DNA of 64,000 nt from Jaltomata sinuosa (lineage: Eukaryota > Streptophyta > Magnoliopsida > Solanales > Solanaceae): the NCBI GenBank assembly GCA_003996215.1, contig QJPP01000665.1:390813-454812 (forward strand), read 5' to 3'. Below, piece by piece: positions 44,803 to 55,015 of this stretch. The stretch's first letter is position 1, and every line of letters starts with the position of its first letter. The notes beneath the pieces were generated by a model. It was not told the DNA's origin. It ran no database searches and was given only the letters and a program-made list of their open reading frames with translations. The position numbers and the translations under genes were made by a program.

Positions 44803-45435
44803 TCAATAGTCTAGTTTTACGGCATATGATAAGTGGATGTTTCATGGTAGGTTCAACTTCTTAAAAAGATTAAGTACTTCATTTGTTTCCATTTCAGAAA
44901 CTAAAATAAACTGTTAAAAAATTATGTAAAAGTGATAGGGGAGGTCAACGTGTTCTATTTTATAGAGTAATTACAATTAAATAGTGTCTTTTTAAGAAAC
45001 AAACAAAAAATTTAAATCTTAATTATACACCAATTAAACAAACATTTATCACAAACGAGAAAGTGGAGGGAGTAGGGAGTCATTATTTTTATAGGAAGAA
45101 TAATATACAATCGGGGCAATAATCGTGAGAGACGGCATTGCGGTTTAAAGGCAACTTTCCTTTAAGTAAGCTCCAAGTGTATCAACATTCAAGAGGAAAC
45201 CTATCCTATTCATTGATTGAATAATTTTATCTTACTTTTTTACTTCCGAATACATATTTAATTGAGAATTTTTCCACCATGTCATTGAAGAACGAATAGG
45301 GAAAAAGTCATTACCATGAATTTTGATAGAATAATTGAAGCTTTTCCACTCTTTAATTAATTAGAGATTTCGAATTCAAATTCTGAGAATAAAAGAAATT
45401 ATGTTAAAAGCCTCGCTCATAAAATAAGTCCTACA
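44803..45435. other. unassigned AT-rich spacer with a degenerate MITE
   Basis: No gene. At 44877-45072 a 196-bp stretch starts TACTTCATTTGTTTC and ends GTGGAGGGAGTA, compatible with a worn Stowaway element flanked by TA. The rest (45073-45435) shows nothing recognisable and ends at the 16-bp repeat bordering the pararetrovirus. Confidence 0.5.
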
Positions 45436-45451
45436 ATATGCGAATCAAAAT

Positions 45452-45879
45452 ATAGATATATAAACCCAAAGAGAAAATATTATGTAAAAAATTATAAAAC
45501 AAAAAGATCATATAGACCAAAGCGAAAGCTAACAGAATGTACATGCTATAACTGCGGAAAACTAGGACATATAGCTAGAAATTGTAGATTACCAAGAAAC
45601 CCACAAAGAAAACAAATATCAGAAATAATATTCGAAGAAAACGAAAAATATACGCAAATAGAATACATAGACTATGAACTAGATAGCGATGATAGTATAT
45701 ATGAAATATCAGAAGAAGAAGAAGAAGAAGAAGAAGAAGAAGAAGAAGAAGAAGAAGAAGAAGAAGAAGAAGAAGAAGAAGAAGAAGAAGAAGAAGAAGA
45801 AGAAGAAGAAGAAGAAGAAGAAGAAGAAGAAGAAGAAGAAGAAGAAGAAGAAGAAGAAAGTGAATTAGGTAATGACTGA
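45452..45879 (+). pseudogene. pararetroviral coat protein, C-terminal part with zinc knuckle and acidic tail
   Basis: Open to TGA 45877-45879. Basic stretch, then 'CYNCGKLGHIARNC' (about 45544-45585), the CCHC knuckle of caulimovirid coat proteins that binds nucleic acid. A Ser/Asp/Glu-rich tail follows, ending in 49 consecutive Glu codons, all GAA (45712-45858). The movement-protein ATG at 45872 overlaps the end by 8 bp. The N-terminal part of the same product is at the other end of the insertion. Confidence 0.85.
45712..45858 (+). repeat. (GAA)49 microsatellite inside the coat-protein frame
   Basis: 147 bp of perfect GAA triplets, no interruption, encoding 49 Glu. The complementary strand shows as a spurious poly-Leu ORF (45575-45892). 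Confidence 0.98.
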
Positions 45880-47136
45880 AAAGGAGATACAAATAATAAA
45901 CAAAGAAGAATATCTAGATGAAGAATCTACGGATCAGAAGATAATATTTGATTTTAACATATTTGATCAGATAAAAGGGAAAGAGTTAGACTTAAGTGTA
46001 GATAAAATATTTAGTATACCAATTATAAGAAACTTATTCAAAAGACAGAAAGAAGAATACTACGTAGTAAGTCAAAAGGAACATGTAATAGATTGTAAAT
46101 ATACACAAGGAAAAGCAAAAATACCCCTAATAAGCAGAAGAATCATAAATAAAGAAATACAAGATCTAAAAGTAAGAGATCCAATAAAATACGTACATCT
46201 AGGTGGAACAGAAATATTAATAAAAGCTTGTTTTAGAGAAGGAATAGATACACCAATAGAAATATATTTAGCAGACGATAGAATAATAGAACCTATAGAA
46301 AAAAGCATAATAAGCGCAGTTAAAGGAAATTTATATACCAAAAGTTTAAATTTATAATAAGTGCTAACTATTCAGTAGCAGTATCAGATAAAAATATAGA
46401 TAAATCTTTAGTATTATATTGGAAAATGTCAGGAATAGAACTAGCCCCGGGCAGTAAAATATTTACAGCAAGATGTAAAAACTTGTATGTATTAACTACT
46501 AAACATAAAATAACAGCAAAAACTAAAATAAATAGGATAAAGATAGAAAACCCCTTTGAAAAGATAGTTACTCTGATAGACAAAAATGAATATAGTTATA
46601 AAGAAATAGATTTTGATGAAGATTTAGAAATAGTAAAAGAAAGACTAAGCACATCTAAAAGAATAAACTATGAACCAAGATTAAGCATATCAGGTAGCAG
46701 AAGATATGAACCATGCACAAGTATAAATTACGAACCAGAAATGCAAGAATCATCTACAAAAATGATAAAACATCAAAAAGAAGAATTAAACCAATACTAT
46801 ATAGCAGGAATAATAAATCAACAAAAATATTTAATATTAATAGATATAGAACAAGAAGAAAATAACATAACAAGAGAATTAGTTATGAAAGATAAGATAA
46901 AAGTAAAAAACCAGTCATGTCCAGATCTACCAAAAACATTAGTAAATACTAAAGAAATAGTAAAAAAGGAAATAATTATAGGAGGAATACCAATAAAAAT
47001 AAAATTCGAAATATACCAAGAAAAAAATATAATATTAGGAATTAAATGGTTAGAAAAAATGAAGTCATACAGTATAGAAAATAAACAATTAGTAATAACA
47101 TATGGTAATAAGAAAATAGCAATAAAAAGAGTTTAA
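45872..47136 (+). pseudogene. pararetroviral movement protein (30K superfamily), frameshifted
   Basis: First part 45872-46357, second part in another frame about 46358-47136. 'IKYVHLGGTEILIKACFREG' and 'IEIYLADDRI' (about 46187-46290) are the core of the 30K movement-protein fold used for cell-to-cell spread. 'ANYSVAVSDKNIDKSLVLYW' continues right after the frameshift at about 46350. The C-terminal third is Lys/Glu/Ile-rich with no domain I recognise. A single small indel separates the two frames. Confidence 0.8.
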
Positions 47137-47149
47137 AAGGAACTATGAA

Positions 47150-49089
47150 ATGAAGATATATATATTAGCAAAAATAATCGTAGAAGGATATAACAATAGA
47201 TATTACACACCAATGATAGATACAGGAGCAGAAGCTAATATATGTAAACATAATTGTTTACCAGAAGAAAAATGGGAAAAGCTAAAAACACCAATAGTAG
47301 TAACATGATTTAATAACGAAGGTAGTATGATTACACATAAAGCAAAAAATATAAAAATACAAATATGGGATAAAATATTAACAATAGAAGAGATATATAA
47401 TTACGAACTAACAACAAAAGATATGTTATTAGGAATGCCCTTTTTAACAAAGTAGGAGCAAAAAGAGCTAATAATAAAAATAGAAAACCAACAGAATGGA
47501 TAAAAGGAAGTGAAAAAATAAATCAAAAATTAGAAAACATAAATCAGTTAGATCATAAAATAGAATTAATTATATTCTCAATAGACAAAATAAAAGCAAT
47601 ACAAGATAAATTAGAAACATTATATAGTGAAGAACCATTAAAAGGATGGGAAAATCACAAAACAAAAGTTAAGATAGAACTAGTGGAAGAAAATAATATT
47701 ATAACCCAAAAACCTTTAAAATATAATTTCAATGATTTAGAAGAATTTAAAATGCATATTAATGAATTACTAGAAAAGAACTATATACAAGAAAGTGATA
47801 GTAAACATTCTAGCCCAGCATTCACAGTAAATAAGCATATTGAACAAAAAAGAGGAAAAAGTAGGATGGTCATAGACTATAGGAATTTAAATGCAAAAAC
47901 CAAAACATATAACTACCCAATACCAAATAAAATATTAAAGACAAGACAAATACAAGGATATAATTATTTTAGTAAATTTGACTGTAAATCAGGATTTTAC
48001 CACCTAAAACTAGAAGATGAATCTAAAAAATTAACAGCTTTTACAGTACCACAAGGATTCTATGAATGGAACGTATTACCATTTGGATATAAAAATGCAC
48101 CAGGTAGATACCAACACTTTATGGATAATTACTTTAACCAGCTAGAAAATTGCATAGTCTATATAGACAATATATTACTATACTCTAGAACACAAGAAGA
48201 ACATATAAAATTATTAGAAAAATTTATACATATCATAGAAATCTCGGGAATTAGTCTAAGTAAAAAGAAAGCAGAAATAATAAAAAATCAAATAGAATTT
48301 TTAGGAATACAAATAGATAAAAATGGGATAAAAATGCAAACACATATAGTACAAAAAATAATTGGATTAGACGAAATGCTTGACACGAAAAAGAAACTAC
48401 AATCCTTTTTAGGATAAAAATGGGATAAAAATGCAAACACATATAGTACAAAAAATAATTGGATTAGACGAAATGCTTGACACGAAAAAGAAACTACAAT
48501 CCTTTTTAGGATTAGTTAACCAAGTACGAGAATATATACCTAAGCTAGCAAAAAATTTAAAGCCATTACAGAAAAAATTAAAGAAGGACATAGAATACCA
48601 TTTTGATGAAACAGATAAAACCCATATAAGGAAAATCAAAAGTGTGTGTAAGCAGCTACAAAGCTATATTTTCGAGATGAAAATAAATAATTTACATACA
48701 TAGTAGAAACAGACTCTAGCGATCATAGCTACGGCGGAGTATTGAAATACAAATATGAAAATGAAAAAATAGAACACCATTGTAGATATTACTCAGGATC
48801 ATATACAGAACCACAAATAAAATGGAAAATAAATAGGAAAGAACTATTTGCATTATACAAATGTTTGTTAAACTTCGAACCATACATAGTCTATAATAAG
48901 TTTCTTGTAAGAACATATAATACACAAGTTAAATGGTGGCTTACAAGAAAAATACAAGATTCAGTTACTACAAAAGAAATAAGAAGACTTGTATTGAGTA
49001 TACAAAACTTTACATTTACAATTGAAGTAATTTCAACTGACAAGAATGCGATTGTAGATCACCTATCAAGACAAAAGTACTCAGACTGA
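47150..49089 (+). pseudogene. pararetroviral protease, reverse transcriptase and RNase H
   Basis: ATG 47150. Protease: 'YYTPMIDTGAEANICK' near 47200-47250 with the DTGA active site; stops at about 47308 and 47453. RT: about 47680-48417, with 'SRMVIDYRNLNAKT', 'FSKFDCKSGFYHLKL' and 'PFGYKNAPGRYQHFM'. The box that should read YxDD reads Y-I-D-N, losing the second catalytic Asp. A 97-bp tandem duplication (48316-48509) shifts the frame and ends it at 48417. RNase H: 'YIVETDSSDHSYGGVL' to 'NAIVDHLSRQ' (about 48697-49075), after another frameshift near 48690. TGA at 49087. Confidence 0.9.
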
Positions 49090-49138
49090 GGATATTACTC
49101 CAGATATACTCTCAATCCTTACTACGCTTTCCCTGAAA

Positions 49139-50260
49139 GTGGACAGTATAGGAACGAGACTGCAAGAGATAGAAAAGAACGAGCTAAGTCAGCAGCATGA
49201 CTTAAAACATGCGGAGCTAAAAGGTGACGATGAGAAACACCTAAAAACTCAAACTAACGAAAAATTTAGTATTTCAGGTACAGAAGCAGCATCAAGTAAC
49301 TCGTCAGGAGCAGGACCTAGTAAACCAAGGTATGGAAATGCAAATATAGTATTCAGTAAACCATTTACACCAAGAATAAATAAAGACCCATTATGCATAC
49401 CACCCCAAATAAATACCTACAAAGACAGCCTAAGCCAAGAAAAACAAACGTACAACCATATAACCAGAGCATATATCGAGAACATCCATAAACTACAAAC
49501 CTTTCTAAACCTAAACCCAAGGTCAAAAACTACGAAAAATCCAGCAGAAGATTATATAACCCAACCATTACAAGGATACAACCGACTTATAGCACAACCA
49601 GGTACCAGTGCAAACCTAGTAAATACTTGCTACAATTACGGGCTACTAAGTACCATATATACATCTACAGGAGAAGAAATAGCTACAATACCGGAAATAC
49701 ATAAACCCTTCACTACCTACAAAAGAATTACCAAAGGCACCCTATTCTTTATAAAATTCTATACAGCACCAGCAGAGATACTCCATGATGAAATAAAACC
49801 ACCGATCCAAGTTATTAAAATAGGACTTACACGAGATATGATTATACCAGAGAAAATAGAACAACAACCAGAAATACCTAAAGCAGAAATACCCGATTTC
49901 TATGCAAATAAGAGAACAATTGGATTATCTACAATACTCAGTGAATTAGCAAATAACTACCTCAACGAAAGTCCAATATGGAACTACTACTCTAGAGGAC
50001 AAACTATAATATACGCTCATTCCAGAGAACTACGAAAAAATGACATGGAAGAAATACGGAAATGGATAATGACATTACTCAGGCCCGAACAAGAACCAAT
50101 TACAAGAGCTATACGGAAAGATTTTATCTCTCAGCAACTAATGACTAGATATTGCAAACTGATTGGACAAAAATACCCAGATCATATATGTTCAAAATGT
50201 AACGGAGGAGAAAATATGGTCCCAGACGTCCAATTAGATGAAGCCAAGACAACCAATTAA
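49139..50260 (+). CDS. pararetroviral transactivator/inclusion-body-like protein (ORF without ATG)
   Basis: 373 codons from GTG 49139; the frame is open upstream through the end of pol, with no ATG near the start. Position after RNase H and before the promoter is that of the caulimovirid transactivator (P6-like) gene. Ser/Gly-rich N-terminal part to about residue 65; a central part with 'YNYGLLSTIYTSTGEEIATI'; C-terminal Cys-x2-Cys ('HICSKCNGG'). It is the longest undamaged reading frame in the copy. The role in reinitiating translation on polycistronic viral RNA is inferred from position and weak family resemblance. Confidence 0.6.
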   Translation: MDSIGTRLQEIEKNELSQQHDLKHAELKGDDEKHLKTQTNEKFSISGTEAASSNSSGAGPSKPRYGNANIVFSKPFTPRINKDPLCIPPQINTYKDSLSQEKQTYNHITRAYIENIHKLQTFLNLNPRSKTTKNPAEDYITQPLQGYNRLIAQPGTSANLVNTCYNYGLLSTIYTSTGEEIATIPEIHKPFTTYKRITKGTLFFIKFYTAPAEILHDEIKPPIQVIKIGLTRDMIIPEKIEQQPEIPKAEIPDFYANKRTIGLSTILSELANNYLNESPIWNYYSRGQTIIYAHSRELRKNDMEEIRKWIMTLLRPEQEPITRAIRKDFISQQLMTRYCKLIGQKYPDHICSKCNGGENMVPDVQLDEAKTTN

Positions 50261-50640
50261 GACAAAAAGATTCCAAGACAAGGAGAAGAGATAAAGAAAA
50301 TGACCGACAAACAAAGACCTATGTAAAAGCTTTTCTTTATTAACCTTTTCTTACTTTAATTATAAGCCGTCCACCTACTAGAATAGGACGACTACTTTTT
50401 TGACTTTTTAGTATTAGATGTCCACCTGTATAGAAAAGGACATCCACTATCTTTTTATCTTTTTATCTTAGCCATCCACTTGGATGCTCATGATGTAGAT
50501 ACTATATACAATTTGCAATATAAAAGGAGAAGGGGAGACGATGGAAAAATCATCCCTTACTCATCCTTCTCTCTCTTAGCAATAATCTCTGAATTCTCTC
50601 AATTCCGCAATTCCGCCATAAGTTGGTATCAGAGCTAGAT
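50261..50640 (+). promoter_or_regulatory. pararetroviral promoter region and primer site
   Basis: Contains three inverted repeats upstream of a TATA box: CGTCC/GGACG (50368-50390), ATGTCC/GGACAT (50418-50443) and CATCC/GGATG (50473-50486). The TATA box TATAAAA is at 50519-50525. TGGTATCAGAGC at 50624-50635 is the tRNA-Met primer site that sets the origin of minus-strand DNA in caulimovirids. Confidence 0.8.
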
Positions 50641-51104
50641 AGAAAGATATAATCATCATGGAAAAAGCTAACTCCGACGAGAAAACTACCGTGCAGGTAT
50701 ACCGATATACTTATGTTGCTATATACTACTGTCATATGAATATGCATAGCTAAATTCATATATTCCTGATAATCATAATTATGGTAGAATAAATTTTATA
50801 TTAGTTACTATATATTGGAATTATTCATAGCATGTTACATAGTTTGCTAGCAAATGGGAAAGGAGAGAAAACTTCTAAGAACAGTACTATCATGAGAGGG
50901 AAACCGTTGAGGCAAGAAGTCGTGTTAGGGAGTACCAAAAGTATGAGAAATACTGTTTAAAGAAGAAGAGTATCATGCCTAGTACAATGCTAGTAGTGAC
51001 GAATAAACATGATCTAGAATAATCCAGTTTATAGTAAGCTTATATAAAAAGTATCCTATCATAAAATATGATTAGAGGGAATAATTGATAAAAAGCATCA
51101 TAAA
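50641..51104 (+). other. pararetroviral leader
   Basis: Between the primer site and the first small ORF. Short ATG-started frames occur but none is notable. I did not work out a leader fold. Confidence 0.5.
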
Positions 51105-51329
51105 ATGACTAGTTTACATAATGAAATGATAAATAATTATAAAACATTAGTTTTATATGCACTAAAAGACATAAGGATAATAGAATTAAAAAGAATTATA
51201 TGGGAAAAGATATTTGATAAAATAGACGAATTATTAGAACAACAATGGTATGAGATAGATTTAGAAAATTTAAATATAGATGACGATTGGGAAATATATT
51301 CAGATCTAGAAATAGTATATTCAGACTAA
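51105..51329 (+). CDS. small pararetroviral ORF A
   Basis: 74 codons from ATG 51105, acidic C-terminal end ('DDDWEIYSDLEIVYSD'). Its TAA (51327-51329) overlaps the next ATG by one base, a TAATG junction typical of polycistronic caulimovirid RNA. No family recognised. Confidence 0.5.
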   Translation: MTSLHNEMINNYKTLVLYALKDIRIIELKRIIWEKIFDKIDELLEQQWYEIDLENLNIDDDWEIYSDLEIVYSD

Positions 51330-51532
51330 TGATTAATTACGAATACTTAAGTTACTGGAAAGAAACTGTAGAAAACATAAATTTATTAAATAACTTAATA
51401 AAGGATAATATAGAGAAATATCAAAAAACCCAAGATATAGAATATCTTGAATATATTATGGAAAGTGTAAAAGAAATACAAAAACTGATTCCTTTAAAAA
51501 AGGAATATTATAATAAGACATTTAATGAATAA
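51329..51532 (+). CDS. small pararetroviral ORF B
   Basis: 67 codons from ATG 51329, rich in Glu, Asn and Lys, probably helical. Overlaps ORF A by one base and the following ATG (51525) by eight bases. Function unknown; the position is that of small caulimovirid ORFs upstream of the coat protein. Confidence 0.5.
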   Translation: MINYEYLSYWKETVENINLLNNLIKDNIEKYQKTQDIEYLEYIMESVKEIQKLIPLKKEYYNKTFNE

Positions 51533-51720
51533 GTACGAGGAAGAACTAACAGAAATAATTGAACAAAAAAAAGACAAGAAATTACACATAGAGAACAAAG
51601 ACTTAGTGAAAACATATTTGCAGGAGTATGCCATAAATCAATATTGGCACAAAGAAAGGAGATATTCTACCTATACATAGAATTACAAAAATTAACATAT
51701 AAATTACAACACAAATTATA
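51525..51720 (+). pseudogene. small pararetroviral ORF C, probably frameshifted
   Basis: ATG 51525 opens a 51-codon frame ending near 51680. A second frame ('SILAQRKEIFYLYIELQKLTYK') continues to TAA 51718-51720 just before ATG 51722. The abrupt change suggests one small ORF broken by an indel. No family recognised. Confidence 0.35.
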
Positions 51721-51721
51721 A

Positions 51722-53203
51722 ATGAATAAGGAAGAATATGTGATAGAAGAAAAAACCTTCGAAAATCTAGAAGAAATAAAAATAAAAATAGTACTTTCTA
51801 ATCTAGGAAGAAGATATAAGAAAATAGGAGAAACTCTAAACCTAATGCTAGAAAGAGAATCAGCTAAATTAGAAGATAGCTTAGCGGCTATGATAAGAGT
51901 ACTGAAGGAAAACGAAGAGATAGACAGAAAGAATGAAATAAATAAAATAAAACAAGAAGCAAAAATAGAAGTACAGAAAATAGAAAATATTAAAAATACA
52001 AAAATATTAGAATTAGAAAAGGAACTAGCAATGTTAAAAAAAATATATGAAAATAGACAAAAAGAAAAAGAACAACAAGAAAAATTACAAAATGAAATAA
52101 GATCATTTAAAGAAAAATTACAACTAAAAGAAGATAACGAAGAACCTAATTTACCAGAATTAAGAATAGATGAAATAAATGAAACTAATGAAGAACAAAA
52201 TTCAGAGGCAAGTGAAACATATACTGAATTATTAAAAGATATGGAAAATGATGAAAATATAGAAATAAACATGAGTAAAGTAGAAGAAAAACCTAGTACA
52301 TCAGGAAAAAGAGACCCTAAAACAGGTTCAAAATACTATACAAGAAGTTATGAAAACTCGGATAGACAGGAAAGTATATGAAAAAAATGATATAATGAAA
52401 AATGGACACCAACTCCACCAATAGAACAATATAACTTCTTAGATCTAGATTGTGTGACAGACACAAATAAAGTTAATTCAATTATGGATGGGATATATAG
52501 CAAAACAATTAATAGACAACAAAATACAAATGACAGAAGTACCAGGATACATAGAAAGAACATTAATAGGAACAGTAAAATTATGGTTATTAAATTTAAC
52601 AGAAGAAAGTATAAAAATATTAAAAAATAATAAAAACATAAACGGCGAAGCTGCAACAACATCGATAGAGATACTACAAAAATATGAAACAGCAATAAGA
52701 AATGAATTTAGTAGTATGATGACAGAATATGAAGAACAAAATAAAGAAAAAGTCATAAATAGAAATTTAATGATAAAATTAGAAATATGCAACATGTGTT
52801 ATATAGACGAATATACATGTACATTTAAAGAATATTATTATAAAGGATCATATAATACAGAAGAAAGTAGGGAAATCAGACAGTTATATTTTACAAAATT
52901 ACCTGAACCATTTAGTTCAAGAATAATAAAAAATTGGAAGGAAGCAGGACTGACAGATACATTAGGAGCTAGAATAAAATATTTACATCACTGGTATTCT
53001 AATACTTGTGAAGAATATAGAGAAAAACTACAAATAGAGAAAACTCTAATAAAAAATCTAGTATGTTGTAACAATAAAGTAGCACCTAAATTCGGGTGTA
53101 AAGATGAAATTAATTATTATAAAAATCCATACTCTAAAAATAAGAGATATAAAAAATATAAATCTAAATATAGATATATAAACCCAAAGAGAAAATATTA
53201 TGT
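51722..53203 (+). pseudogene. pararetroviral coat-protein polyprotein, N-terminal part
   Basis: Starts at ATG 51722. About 220 codons of Lys/Glu-rich, strongly coiled-coil-like sequence, then stops at 52379 and just after. The same frame continues to about 52490 ('YNFLDLDCVTDTNKVNSIM'), then a frameshift into 52488-53203. That part is the capsid region: 'YIERTLIGTVKLWLLNL', 'YTCTFKEYYYKGSYNT', 'LYFTKLPEPFSSRIIKNW'. It stops at the insertion edge, just before the zinc knuckle found at 45544. Confidence 0.8.
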
Positions 53204-53219
53204 ATATGCGAATCAAAAT

Positions 53220-55015
53220 TAATTGGACTCCAATAAAGATACCAAATACTCCAAATCGAAAATAAAAAAAAGAATAGAAAAAAAGTCACAGTAAACTTTG
53301 AGAATAAAAAACCTAGAATAATAATTTTTCAAATTATTGAAATAAACTCTTAACGTGTTAACTATAATGTCGCTGAACTACTCTCTATACAATTGTGAAT
53401 CTTCTCTAATTACCACAAATATCTTTCAATCAAGTGTAGTAATTTTTTAGAGTTATTCTCTTGAACTAACTCTAGCTAACATGAATTTAACTTATTTATA
53501 AGATCACGTCAAAACTTCATTATGTCTAAATCTGCTTTTAAAACTAAGAAATTAAATTTTTAACAACTTAGAAGTAACGTTGTTCAACTAAAACGTAATC
53601 TAGTCTCACAATCTTTCTCATGTAATGCAAGATATAATGATGTTGTTAATTGAGGGCCCTTCAATTAATAACAATTAAAACGTAGTTGAACAAATAGAGA
53701 AGAAAAAAATGACTCAATTATATTTAACACTATTAAGAATTCCTCCAACATTAAATGGTTTCATCAAAATCCTAAATAAGAAAATTAGCTATATTTAATA
53801 TTGTTCAAAAACATAAAACTAGAACTCATAATCAATAAAATATTAACGGAAGAAGGTGAAATTTGTTGCCAAATTTCGATAGCTTTTGCTCTTCGTGTGT
53901 TCTTGCCTTCAAAAATAGTATGTCTTCCCTCCAAAAGATATTATTTTTGAAGTTTATAAACGACCTAGGATATGTAGAAGGCCACACATGCTTATCCAAA
54001 CTCGAATGATAAAAATTGAAGTGCATGCCAATATGCTCGCAATGAGGAGGCTGACGAGCACGTTCTTGCCCAAAAATCAAACTTCTATCACTATGGGGGT
54101 CTCGACCACCATACCTCATTGCTTTGCTGGATGTCCAAGTTCCTTGATAGGCTCGCAACGTAAGGGGGTCTGACCTTCTTTAACTTCCGCTTAAACTTTT
54201 CTCGCTTCAGTATTGTGTCAATTCATCCCTCTTCGATGTGTTTCAATCCAAAACACTTTTTATACACATAAAATATGTACTAAATTAAAACACTTCAATA
54301 ATAATGTACATGATATTCTGTACAACCTATTAGCACAATAGAAGAGTAAATTAGTTATATCAAATTTTTGCCTATGTGAAGGAACAGGTTACTTTATCTG
54401 TTTCTTATGAGTAATTTGCGGAATAAAGAATGCAGAACAATAACAACATGAGATTTTACGTGAAAAATTTCGATTCACAAAGGGTAAAAAATCACGACCT
54501 GCACCTCTGTAGGATTTAACCTAAACTTCACTAAAACAATGAGCCTAAGCAACAATTTAGATTACAACACTTGCAATCTTAGAAACTAACTCTAATCCTT
54601 AATATTCAACAATTTCTCTAGACTATTGAGTCCCTCTTCAAGTTCCCTAACCCAAACTTCGCTAATGTTGATTTATGATCTTTGCTAACTGGATTTATTC
54701 GTAAACTCATACCACAATTATTGAGTAGGTATTCATCCATCAATCTATTAGCGAAAATAACCCTAAACATGACATCTCTACCTATTATTAATCTTTTTCC
54801 GACCTCGACACATTATCCATGATTGTTTTTGAATGAATGAATCTCTTATTTATTACTAGAAAGTAAAGTTTCATTTATTTTCACTTACTGAGGATCATAA
54901 TTCAAATTTTAGTGTATTATGCATTTTTATAACTATTTTTTTATGCTCGAATAGGTATGATTCATTAGAAACTTAAATGTATAGTATAAAACTTTCTATT
55001 TTAATTTATTTGTCT
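53220..55015. other. unassigned AT-rich sequence
   Basis: No gene recognised. ORFs at 53832-54158 (-) and 53988-54173 (+) overlap on opposite strands and resemble nothing I know. A stretch near 54430-54640 ('ATGAGATTTTACGTG') resembles copia LTR or leader sequence, but I found no second LTR, TSD or domain. Probably old retroelement debris. Confidence 0.4.

Larger units (their letters stand above)
45436..53219 (+). mobile_element. genome-length endogenous pararetrovirus (Caulimoviridae), circularly permuted
   Basis: All caulimovirid modules occur once, in permuted order: coat-protein end with zinc knuckle, movement protein, protease-RT-RNase H, a transactivator-like ORF, a promoter with tRNA-Met primer site, small ORFs, and coat-protein start. 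About 38 bp of viral sequence is repeated at both ends (from about 45448 and 53167), giving a unit of about 7.72 kb. Outside it lie perfect 16-bp direct repeats, ATATGCGAATCAAAAT (45436-45451, 53204-53219). Gene order and ORF layout fit the solendovirus/cavemovirus group (inference). Frameshifts, stops and an altered RT box show it is defective. Confidence 0.9.

Noticed and set aside
45575..45892. 105-codon poly-Leu ORF on the minus strand
   Set aside because: It is the complement of the GAA tract in the viral coat-protein frame; no independent support.
53400..53751. A possible copia LTR ending CCTCCAACA at 53751
   Set aside because: TG/CA-like ends could be drawn, but no second LTR, primer site, polypurine tract or TSD was found.
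53832..54173. Possible small host gene on either strand
   Set aside because: Opposite-strand ORFs overlap, no domain recognised, no splice pattern I could defend.
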